Of a stretch of 64,000 nucleotides of DNA, positions 54,479 to 64,000 are shown piece after piece. Below the pieces are notes generated by a model. That model did not search any database, was not told the DNA's origin, and saw only the letters and a program-made list of their open reading frames with translations. Origin of the DNA: Hirudo medicinalis (taxonomy: Eukaryota > Annelida > Clitellata > Hirudinida > Hirudinidae); NCBI GenBank assembly GCA_011800805.1, contig MPNW01000119.1, forward strand, positions 36,975 through 100,974, written 5' to 3'. Positions within the stretch are counted from its first letter, which is position 1. Every line of letters starts with the position of its first letter. Both the position numbers and the translations under genes were made by a program.

Positions 54479-55504
54479 GAGCAATTGTAAGGACAGAGAT
54501 AATAAATCAGACAATAAAGATTAACTTTCGAGTTTGCATGTTTTCTTCCTAGAAAATGGAATTAGGATCGGAGGAATTGTGGAAATGTGAAGAATTGTTT
54601 TTGTTATATGCTTTGATTTGACGATAGTTTGACTTGGCCTGAAGTTGTTGAGTTACTAAGCTCCCCAGACGTGCGATAAGCGAGAAAGATAAAAGGACGA
54701 AAAAATGGAGTATTAGTCTGCTACGTAAACTTTAGGCATTTCGCTTTCCAACATTAACCATAATACTAATCAATGGCACTCAAAGCGCGATATAGTGGGC
54801 TTGTTAGTGTTGCTTTATCTTTGTTTGAGCCTGTTATCGTTCCTCATTGTTGTGTTATACGATTGCAGGTTAATTTTATTAATGGTTTTCCTTAAACATT
54901 TTTATTTTTTTAAGTTTTATGTTTTGAGGTTTAAGACTTCGACATTGCACGACATAAAACCTTTTAAATCACACATTGTTAATTATGTAGAGGGGTCCAC
55001 ATATAGAGCATAGCAATGTTAATTATTGCATACGATTATTTTGATGGAACAATGATGTAAAAGTATAAGGTCCTACAACTTATTAATTGGCCGTTCTCTA
55101 AAACACCCCGGCTAAATGGCGGACATTAGTGGTAGGCGACTAATTTGAACATTACATACCTTTTAATCATGGAAATTACAATAGCTTAAGCATGCTCAAA
55201 AACATAGCATAGAAACAGGTTGCTTACTTAAAGCTTCAGAGCACTTCTATTTTCGGATTTCATACAGTACTTGGTTACATTTTATGAAAAACTCTGATGT
55301 GGCACATTAAGAAGAAAGCTGAAATAATCATGAATCTAACATTGTGTATGATAGTTTACTTTCAATTTTTTTTTTTAAAACTGCTTATAAGTTTAGTGTA
55401 TGTTCTTTCATACTACACTACTAAGTTCAGCAATAACCATAATCTCTTTGATTTAATACATGTCAAGCATTCAACTTGATTTTAACAAGACTATTTAAGA
55501 AAAT
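54479..55504. other. Spacer between the two ASH2L genes
   Basis: 1.0 kb, AT-rich with no supported gene or repeat. It must contain the promoter of the downstream ASH2L gene. I see no leftover duplicated exon here. Confidence 0.5.
54501..54518 (+). terminator. Two AATAAA signals right after ASH2L paralogue 1
   Basis: AATAAA at 54501-54506 and 54513-54518, 22 and 34 bp after the TAG, consistent with a very short 3' UTR. Confidence 0.5.
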
Positions 55505-58500
55505 ATGGAGGCTGCAACTGAAAAGTTGGATGAACACCATTGTGGATCAACTTTGCTTCCAGCAAATCCAGAGGATAAAACATGTTACTGGTAAATGCAT
55601 TTAAGAATTTCTTTAAAGTTTTTTCAATGGATGAAGATATGTTGGGCAATGCATGGCTTTTGTGTAATTAGAATTAATGAATCATTTGAAGTTATCTAAT
55701 AAATCGTGTTTGTTTCTTTATGCAATGATCTTTAAGCACCAGGAGCAATCATGCTAGAACGAAAATTCAAAATTTTCAATTGAACCTTTAAAATGTTTCA
55801 GTGGCAAGGATAGAGATCTGAGCATTTGTGAATTTCAGTGTGGAATGTGTCTTAGATATTACCATGAAACTTGTATATCTGATTATTCAAGGTAAGCATT
55901 ACACAAGTTATTGTGATATTTACAATATGTGATATGTGCAAATGTGTTTGTTATTGCACTCAGGGATTATGTGCCTTTCATGACAAACTACCAGTTCTTT
56001 TGCAAGAGATGCAGTAGTCAAGAAACATTGGCAAAGAGAGCAGCCAATTTTGGACAGTTGTGTTTGACCGCGATAGCCAATCTCATGTATAAAATTCCAG
56101 GAAGGAAGTTGTTTTCAAAAGACCAAGAAATAATTCCATTCATTGAGGAAAAATGGGAACAGATGACTTGTGGACCACGAAGGATAAAAAACACATGGCA
56201 TTCTTCTATCTCTAAGACAATGGTTTACATTCTTAATGTTTGCCTTTTGTAATGATTGGTTTAATGGCCTATAACATTTAATAATTTGGTAAATCATCAA
56301 TTATAGACAAAGAACAAGATGAAATGCAGAGATCTCTTTTAAACTTTGTAAATTTCTGGTCAACTTTATCTTAACTCATTTCAAATCAGTACCGTGCATC
56401 CGATCACTTTTTATGTATCACGGTTTTTGTGAAAAGGACTGAATTTTGGTCTATGCTTTTTAAAGCTGCATTTATTTCCTTGCAGCTGAAAGATCCAAGC
56501 ATCTTCATAACAAATGAAGATTCTCCAAACGACCAAGTGTTTGGACTAGTAAATGATGTTAGTTCTAATTAAATGTTAACATTTTGTAATTGTTTATTGG
56601 GTTGTCATGGTCCGTTCTGTTTTAGGATTTGGGTAAGATTGGTCCTAATTGTGAGAGCTTACTTAGACTTATGTGCAACAGACCAATTGAGAGCAAACCT
56701 GCAAGTCAAACAGAAGGTGAGCTAGTTTAACTGTTGATATTGACTTTTAATTAATTCTAAGTGATGTTTGTGTTCAAACACCAGCTTCAAGAGGCAGAAC
56801 AGCAAAAAGGAAGCCTCCCGGAGAACATCACTACGTGGTTGGATCCAAGCAAAAAAAGAGGTTTTCTTTTAATTGTGCCAACATTTGTTTGTGTGCCACG
56901 GCTAATTTTGTGATTCAACTTTTGTGATTATTGATCATAGGAATTTTTACAGGATATTATGTTAAGATAATACATTATACTTTTGACATATTCATTTAAC
57001 AATGATGATTTACATTCAGTGTTTCAATAGATATTTTGTGATTCATTCACTGTGCTGTTGTAACAAAAATGAAATATTCAAATCTTGTGTTTCAGTGAAT
57101 TGACTTCAACCATGAGGCTTGCTCCAAGTTGTTACCCCCAAGAACATCCATTTAATAAAGATGGCTACAGATACTTTCTTGCTGAACCCGACCCACATGC
57201 TCCCAACTGGCAAATATTTGATGAAAGTCCGGAATGGGCCGGAAAGCCTATTCCTGGTTATCTGTATCGTATTAATCTCGAAACCAGAGTTCTTCTTTCA
57301 ATGAATGACAGAGGTTATTTAATATTTTATTTCATGTTCATTTCAACTTATATTTTGACAAATATGCTTTTTTGAGGACTGTTTTACAAAAATAGTTTTC
57401 TTTCAGCACCACAACTAAAATTGGGTGATGACAGATTTACTGTCACTGGTGAAAAAGGATACAGCATGATTAGAGCTAATCATGGTGAGCCTTTATTTTG
57501 TTATGATTTTTTTCTGAGCTCAACATTTCTTATGAACTTCTAGGCTTTTTATGCATTCATGGTGATTATGATTATAATCATCAAAGCATTATTTCTAGCT
57601 AGCATTTTGTGGCCATTAATCTCCTCTGATCATGCTTACGTTAGCCTCTTCTGGAGCACCTTATCAATTTTCATCTTTTGATTTGTGTCCATTCAAAGAG
57701 ACTTTGTCATTGTTAGGGATCAGCCAAGGAGCATGGTACTATGAAGTGACAATAGATGACATGCCTCAGGACTCTGCAACAAGAATAGGATGGTCTCAAT
57801 GTCTTGGTATGACCAAGCCAGCATTTCTTTGGCATTAAATATCAGTTACATGTCCACTTTCAGTGAGTAATTTCTAGAACTATAAAATTGTTCTCATTTT
57901 TAAGGAAACTTACAAGCGCCTTGTGGATATGACAAGTTTAGCTACTCGTGGAGATCAAAAAAAGGCACAAAGTTTCATCAAAGTTATGGTAAACATTACA
58001 CTCCCGAGGGCTACAAAGAGGGAGATGTCATTGGATTCTACGTCAGACTCCCGCCTATCAACTGCCATTCCAAGTTGACTCCACCTTACTACAAGGACAA
58101 GGTTTTTCTTGAAAATTTTAACATTACGTTCATCTAACCAATGAAAGCATAACCTAAGAGGAAATAACTGGTTTGTGAGGGCCAAAAAGGGATTTTTGCA
58201 GAAACAAAGTCTTTAATTTTTAGCCACTGGTGAAGTTTAAAGGCCACCTCTACTATGAGGAAAAGGATTATGTTTCAGAAGCTGAGAAAAAGCTCAAGAC
58301 TGCTAAAGGAAGCCAGGTACCACTTATCTCCATTTTTGTAAAGTTTTGACTCTAGTTTACTAGGAAATAATGAAAAAACCATGATCTGGAACTAAGCAGA
58401 TAAATATTAGCCCAGCAAAATTGTCATTTTGTGCTCTTCGGATCAGCTTTACTGTTACCGGTCTATCTCATAACATTCATCTAATTTAACAAATTCTAGT

Positions 58501-58975
58501 AGCAGTCACACACGCCCTACACTTGAGAAAAAACTTGCATAAAACCTATAAGTTCTAATGCATAAGTGACTCTTTGTCCTTTTGCAGATGATAATGTTTT
58601 TGAATGGCAGAAACCAGGGTGTTGCGTTCGAGGATTTTTATGATGGCATCTACCATCCAGCCATCTCATTATACAAGAATGCCACTGTGGGTTTCAATGA
58701 TTTAATCTATTATTTTTAGAAAGACTTATAGCTGAATTCTGCCCTTAAGGTCACTGCTAATTTTGGACCAAAGTTTAAGTACCCTCCCAAAGACCTCCAA
58801 TACAGACCTGTAAGTACTGTTCATCGGTAGTAATCCATGTTTGCTATTTAGTTATTTATCTAATTATTATTATTAACTCCAGATAAGCTCAGTTACTGAT
58901 GACATCATCATCCAACATGCCCTTGGTGATACGCTCTACCACCTTGAAAATGAAGGTCAACAACTTGAGATTTGA
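55505..58975 (+). CDS. ASH2L: ASH2L paralogue 2 (complete, ancestral-like)
   Basis: COMPASS/MLL core subunit. Exons: 55505-55590, 55802-55891, 55964-56222, 56486-56557, 56626-56716, 56785-56860, 57096-57313, 57407-57484, 57717-57806, 57905-58101, 58224-58316, 58588-58686, 58750-58809, 58883-58975; 533 residues, close to the common 534-residue human isoform. The PHD-like region ([19 protein letters not shown]), winged helix ([17 protein letters not shown]), RG-containing linker (SRGRTAKRK) and SPRY ([47 protein letters not shown]) are all present. The C-terminal helix ([20 protein letters not shown]) matches the DPY30-interaction segment of human ASH2L. The start is the first ATG of an open exon; the C-terminus ends QQLEI. 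Confidence 0.95.
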
Positions 58976-59525
58976 TCCAAGTACTGAATGCTCTGACTGA
59001 TAATCAGAACTGATGTTTGACAATATAGTTCATAGTATTAACTATCTTATGATTGAGTATCATTCATTGTTGACTGCGATGCATTTTCTTTTGGAACAAT
59101 AATGGCAACAATTCAACTTTTGGAGTGGGTTAAGCTGAAATGAGTTGATATACCTTGTTAAAGCATGCATTGCCTCAATAAACTGATTTGCACAACTGAG
59201 ATAAACTGACAATTTGCCAGCAATTGAATGCAGCTGTTAATCAGTTAAAGCTACCCATGCCAAAATGGTTAATTGGAGTCACACCAAGGCAAGCATTTAG
59301 GGTGGAGATCTTGGCCATCTTGTGGGTTTAAATGTGTCTGCCAACAGATATTGATCTACTTGAAATGGCCAAATTTGTATTATTATTCCAGGCAGCTACA
59401 TAACTTCAAATTCTAATCACTTTATCAAATAACTATGATGGGAGTGCTTCCTAAAGTTCATCTTGCAGCTATCTACCATTAGGTTCAAAACTTTGTTGAA
59501 TCCTCAAGGATTCCGATCTCGGAAT
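58976..59525. other. ASH2L-2 / NDUFA8 convergent 3' region
   Basis: 550 bp of 3' UTR of two convergent genes; AATAAA at 59177-59182 suits ASH2L paralogue 2. Nothing else seen. Confidence 0.5.
59177..59182 (+). terminator. Candidate poly(A) signal of ASH2L paralogue 2
   Basis: AATAAA 202 bp after the stop codon. Confidence 0.5.
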
Positions 59526-60616
59526 TTAAAAGATACGACGGCCCTGACTTGCAGAAGGTGGTACTGGTTTGTTGGGGTCCAAAGGTTTGTCTAGATACAT
59601 GGGATCAGGTTCAGGCAACACCAACTTCCTTTCCGGCTTAGGACGATCTGTGTGATGTACTCTAACTTTCGAAAAATATCCAAGTTCTGGTCTTTCTTGT
59701 CCAAGGTTGTCAAATATGCACTTGTCGAAGTCCCCCTGCAGCTTACGGCAGCTGTTGAAAAATAGCAAATAAAGCTTCCTGAAACAATGCACTAAATATA
59801 ATTAAACATTGAATTTTCATTTAATCAAGGTTTGATGTTCAAAGGCTGGCACTTTTGGTCTTTTAAAAATAGGGAGTATGGAGAGCACATTGATGATGCA
59901 CTAATAACATTAACATAATAACAGTTGGAAGGGCCTTGAAAACACAGGAAAATATGTATTTTGAGAATGCAATGCATTTTAGTGACTTCAGCCCTCCAAC
60001 TCTCAATGCAATACAAATGCTACAATATTTTAAAAAGAACTAAACCTACATTATCACAATGGAAGCATAAAAGAATATAATTTACTCATGTTGAGTAAGG
60101 TCAATCATCCCACAAACTAATAGTCTAGTTATTGCACATGGCAACAAAGAAATAAAACTAATTAATCAGCAAAAATGTGGCCTGTTTAAACAATTAAATA
60201 GCTAATTTCAGTAAGGTTCAATAATACAAACTTACTTACTTTCTAAATGACATGTTAAAGTCAGACTTATCAACACATTTCCAGTATTGAGTAAACTCTG
60301 ATGCACAATGCTGCTTCACTTTGCTGAAAAACTCCAGTCCACATTTGGTCACTTCCTTGCCCTCTTTTATGCATTTCCTTGGGTCTTTCTCCTCACTATT
60401 ACAAAGCATGAACTCCTAAAATACATTAAACGCTTTATTTATTATAAAACTTAATCTAGCTAGATAAAATCGCAGCAGAATCCTTACTTTGCATTGATTA
60501 TCGCAGTACTTTCCAAAATGATGTGACCCTGCTCTCAAAGGAGCTGAAGTTAAAGGAATCTCTTGCACATTCAATTCTTCGTAAGTGGGCAGGTAATCCG
60601 AATTAGTGAACGGCAT
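59526..60616 (-). CDS. NDUFA8: NADH dehydrogenase 1 alpha subcomplex subunit 8
   Basis: Accessory subunit on the intermembrane-space side of respiratory complex I, imported and oxidised by the Mia40 pathway. Minus-strand exons: 60488-60616, 60240-60415, 59526-59751; 176 residues (human 172). Four CX9C motifs are intact: [33 protein letters not shown] and [11 protein letters not shown], giving the double CHCH fold. The N-terminus [20 protein letters not shown] matches the family, which fixes the start at 60616 even though the frame is open further upstream (to about 60670). The C-terminus is Pro-rich and ends QGRRIF. No cleavable presequence, as expected. Confidence 0.95.
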
Positions 60617-61532
60617 TCTTCCACTAGACTCTGAAGCCGTCAAAGCAACACGACCTTCGCTGAAAAACAACCGGGGTTGATCTAATTACTATGTTAACAC
60701 AGTATTCATTCTAATAATTATTACTGATCGATATTTTCATCTTTGTTTATTAAATTATTTATATAAAATGCTAGTAATTTGTAGCTAATAATATCCTTAC
60801 AATCTATGTGGTAAAAAGCACAAGAATTTCTATGTGACAGTTGTCTCATTATATGTCCCTGCAAAAATTGATAAACATTATTTTAATTTCTTGAATAATA
60901 ACCGGCTTATAATCTTAGCTTAATGTGACTAACATTAAGCACTAATTATTTTTTTAAGCATTAATTTATTTATTGTCAGAAAAGTTTTCACAGCGACGAC
61001 GTGACATCACAATGACTTGGAAACGAGCTTCCGTTATGCGCCATTTTGTTTTTCAGTGAGCTCATTTGTTTTAGAATTACGTATCTGGAAAATTGACTTT
61101 CTCACTTCCATCACAAAGGAGCTCATCCACCTCAATTGGTCCCATCTAACCTTGGTGGAATTATACACAATAGATTTCTGCTTCATTATGCTAATATTGC
61201 ATTTGAACTAGTTTTACTTTGTTGTATTGCTTTTGATACTCGATTATTCTCCGAATATTATCCTTTTGTTGCAATAATGTAAATGATAAGCTTAAGTCCA
61301 ATGTTTTCATCTCTAACGTATGTGACCTATTGACATGCCAAAAATTATTTTATATATATATACATATATTACAATTATGAATGGTGAGGTTATTGCTAAA
61401 TTTATTTAGTAAACCTTATTTACATAACATCCTATATTTGTTTCCATGGTTACACATACTAACCTGTTATTTCTCGAAACTGAGTTTATAGATCCTGTGA
61501 ACCATTCAGAGATTTCATTAATTTAAGGATAG
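60617..61532. other. Divergent promoter region NDUFA8 / CCDC13
   Basis: 0.9 kb between divergent genes. A possible 5' UTR exon of NDUFA8 ends near 60665. A less AT-biased patch lies at 60985-61040. No gene or repeat recognised. Confidence 0.45.
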
Positions 61533-63245
61533 ATGTCTTTAGAGAGAACACAGGACGAGGATATTAGAGTAAAATTTCAAGTTACGTGGTAGTTAAATAC
61601 AGATTTTTGTAATCATATTTATGATTTTCAGGAACTTAAAGATGAAAATGGTAGACTGCTTAAACTTCTTGCTGAAAAAAACTTTGAAATTAAAAATATC
61701 TTGAAAAAGTTACAAGCTGAGAAAAGCCTAAGTCAAGTTGTTGCTGGGGGTGATGCAGCATCAACAAAGATAGTAGAACTTTCAAAAAAATTGAGAGAAC
61801 AGAACAGCGAAATAGAAATTGAAAAAACAAAAGTTAAGCAATTGCAAAAGAAATGTTTTGACCTAGAGAAGCAGGTGTTTTTGCTAATGCAGCTTAAGTG
61901 AAACTTTCTTCATAAATATTTAAGAGTTGCTTTGCAGTCTAATTCAGAAAAAAGAAAACTGCCAGGCCTCCATGAAAATATCGAAAAATCAGATCAAGAT
62001 TCCAAGGTTTGTGCTAAGCTAAGAAAACAATTTAAGCATTATAAAGTAGTTATAATAATAGTGTTTATTAAAGACTGGAGAATTAAAAGCCATTCAAGAA
62101 AAATTAAAAATTTCTGAATCAAAAGTCTGTGAATACAGAAATCAAGTACAGTCACTTAAAGTCGAAATTAAAGTTCTGCAAAAGGTTTGTTTTATTATTA
62201 TTATTTCCTTATTTGCCATGATGCCAGAAAGCCTTTTAATCATAACTTTGAACTATTGTTTATAAGTCCAATTAAAAACTGTAGGTTATTAGCCAGGAAG
62301 TTGGGGAAAATTTTTCTGTTCAGACTTTGATAAATTCTCCTGGGACTTGGAAGGGAAGACATCAGCAGATTGTTTCTCTCCAGAAAAAGGCTTGTTCATT
62401 CTAGACACATTAAAAAAGTAATTTGGTTGAGATTGTGTTTCCTTCACCAACAACCAATACAGATTGCTGATTTGAAAAAGCAAATAAATGATTTGAGTGG
62501 TGTCAGGAATGGATCAAGCCAGGAAGTTGAGGAATCTGAATCATCTCATTCTAACATTTCCTCAACTGGCAGCAAGGAGATTTTCAAAATTAGACAAATT
62601 GAAAAAAGCAAGAAAGACAATCTAGAGGTAGAGGCATTATTTAGATTTAAAATTCATATTTGATCAAACACAGCAAGATATGATATTCTTTTTTTAACTC
62701 TTTCTACTCAGAAATTGACAAACAACTTAAAAAATCTTGAGGATGAGCTAACTTCTCAGAAACAGAAATATGAAGCAGTCAAAGCAAGGTTTGTTTTAAG
62801 CTTGTTATAAAATTTGTTTATGGATTAGAACAAAGCCAATCATGTTATCCATAAGCTTAAAATATAGCAAAAACAAAGCAATTAGGCTTTGATTCATTGC
62901 ATTATAGACCAAAAGTAACAAAATGCATATTAGAATAGCGTTTGCTAAATAACAGTCTGATTGAACATCCATCAAGGACTTGCAATTAAGATTCCAGGCT
63001 AGAATAATCAAGCAGAGGTCTAACATTTTGTGCAAAATGTCTTTTTAAGTTGGTCTGCACCACTACAATGAAAACACTTTATGATTAAATGAGATCTTGG
63101 GGAAGCAGTATGTTACTGATATTTTAAACTTATTTATTAAAAAAGGAACCAAACACTTCTCAATGAGAACAAAGCCATAAAACAACAGGCAAAGATACTA
63201 TTGGAAAAAGAAAAGCACGACAATGAATTGATTGAAGCATTGATG
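61533..63245 (+). CDS. CCDC13: CCDC13-like coiled-coil protein, 5' part
   Basis: CCDC13 is a centriolar-satellite coiled-coil protein linked to ciliogenesis and genome stability in vertebrates. Visible exons: 61533-61580, 61632-61874, 61938-62006, 62074-62184, 62285-62389, 62463-62627, 62712-62788, 63146-63245; about 306 codons, then the gene runs out of the window. Segments that match my memory of CCDC13: [55 protein letters not shown] and [10 protein letters not shown]. Nearly all of it is heptad-like coiled coil rich in K/E/L/Q. The ATG at 61533 opens the first exon ([11 protein letters not shown]). The intron after 62389 appears to start with GC (AAG|GCTTGT), which is the only phase-consistent choice. 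Confidence 0.85.
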
Positions 63246-63404
63246 GTTAGAGTTCTACTAATCCATTTGAACACTTAATTAGTTCATATTACAAAGCAAA
63301 ACTAACAAAAACCTCTAAAAAGGTTTGTTTCTGAAAATTAGATATATATATATACCACATAACATTTCTTTAGAAAGATATTTGTATTTGTATTTAGCTG
63401 ATTT

Positions 63405-63520
63405 TTTTTGAGTGCCTTATGTATCTGAATGGGACGTGAAGGCACTTTTTAATCGATCTGCCATTTATATATCGCTCCTACCAGAAGGCACTCCCTGGCG
63501 GTGCAGGCTGTGATATTTAT
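63405..63520 (-). repeat. SINE copy, reverse orientation (CCDC13 intron)
   Basis: Plus strand TGAGTGCCTTATGTATCTGAATGGGACGTGAAGGC...CATTTATATATCGCTCC...CCTGGCGGTGCAGGCTG; reverse complement shows the SINE body and the variant tail shared with 2755-2885. Confidence 0.7.
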
Positions 63521-63731
63521 CAAGGGATTAATGCAATTTGCAAACAAAATCTAGGAAATCATAGACCTTAAGCCCTACAAGGAACTAATAAATCTAAACT
63601 GCATTTCATATTAAATTACAATGCCACTTGTATAAAACAAGTGCCAGGTTATAGAGATAAATAGAACCCCATCTGTACATCAAAATCAATGCAATCATGA
63701 ATTGATTTTTGATCTGAATTTGATAATCTTT

Positions 63732-63998
63732 TTAGGCAGCTGAATCAAACATTTTCTTCAATAGCAAAAGTTGGTTAGGACAGCTCTCTTCTTGTTGATC
63801 ATGCCAGGATATCACAGTCTCTAAAGCTGCAAAAGCTTCTTCATGACTTGGTCCACTTCTTTCAGTTTCTTCACCATTTTCTTGTCCACAATCTTCATCA
63901 GCAACCAATGTATATTATCCTTTCTGTGTAAATGACAACACTTCATCACTATTCAGTATCTGATAGCTGTAATTTTCGTAGGGATCGTTGTAATTTTC
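63732..63998 (-). pseudogene. Decayed Tigger/Jerky-type transposase C-terminus
   Basis: Minus strand encodes SHEEAFAALETVISWHDQQ, then NQLLLLKKMFDSAA and TAA (63732-63734). This is the ending typical of pogo/Tigger/JRK DDE transposases (EALxALE...W.EQQ...LLLL+.L.D.AA). An in-frame TAA at 63915-63917 breaks it upstream. The rest lies right of the window. It is inserted antisense in a CCDC13 intron. Confidence 0.65.
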
Positions 63999-64000
63999 TA

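Overview
This is a eukaryotic nuclear window, almost certainly from an AT-rich, intron-rich invertebrate animal. The evidence is GT-AG introns of about 60-900 bp throughout, animal-type genes (RSK kinase, ASH2L, CCDC13, a membrane carbonic anhydrase, WIPI2, epsin) and a tRNA-derived SINE family. I cannot name the species from sequence alone. I read eleven multi-exon genes plus the visible exons of two genes that run off the edges. Exon boundaries were worked out by hand from splice sites, reading phase and remembered family sequences. All models are internally in frame unless I say otherwise.

Layout, left to right. 1-6.2 kb: 3' part of a ZnT5-type zinc transporter (+), with an inverted repeat flanking its first two visible exons. 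7.0-8.8 kb: ribose-5-phosphate isomerase RPIA (+). 9.3-10.4 kb: mitochondrial peptidyl-tRNA hydrolase ICT1/MRPL58 (-). 11.1-18.6 kb: Golgi tether subunit COG7 (-), 23 exons. 20.2-27.1 kb: p90 ribosomal S6 kinase RSK (-), 20 exons. 28.8-30.7 kb: a single-pass membrane carbonic-anhydrase-like protein (+) that has lost two of three zinc ligands. 30.7-33.3 kb: repeat-rich spacer. 33.3-37.5 kb: autophagy PI3P effector WIPI2 (+). 38.3-42.3 kb: endocytic adaptor epsin (-). 44.1-49.5 kb: DDX5/DDX17-type RNA helicase (+) with a long RS/RD-rich tail. 51.7-54.5 and 55.5-59.0 kb: two tandem ASH2L genes (+). 59.5-60.6 kb: complex I subunit NDUFA8 (-). 61.5 kb to the right edge: coiled-coil CCDC13 (+, continues out of window), with a decayed Tigger/Jerky-type transposase fragment in its last visible intron.

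There is no operon-like organisation and the genes act in unrelated housekeeping pathways. Neighbours are often divergent (RSK/CA, epsin/DDX, NDUFA8/CCDC13) or convergent (RPIA/ICT1, WIPI2/epsin, ASH2L-2/NDUFA8). Points most worth a second look: (1) the upstream ASH2L paralogue keeps intact exons but ends before the C-terminal helix that binds DPY30; (2) the carbonic-anhydrase-like membrane protein is predicted to be catalytically dead and carries a fresh 91-bp duplication over an exon end; (3) a 60-nt stop-free intron in the helicase splits motif V, and splicing changes its conserved Asp to His; (4) there is a dimeric tRNA-derived SINE family, an inverted-repeat element and a hAT-like MITE.
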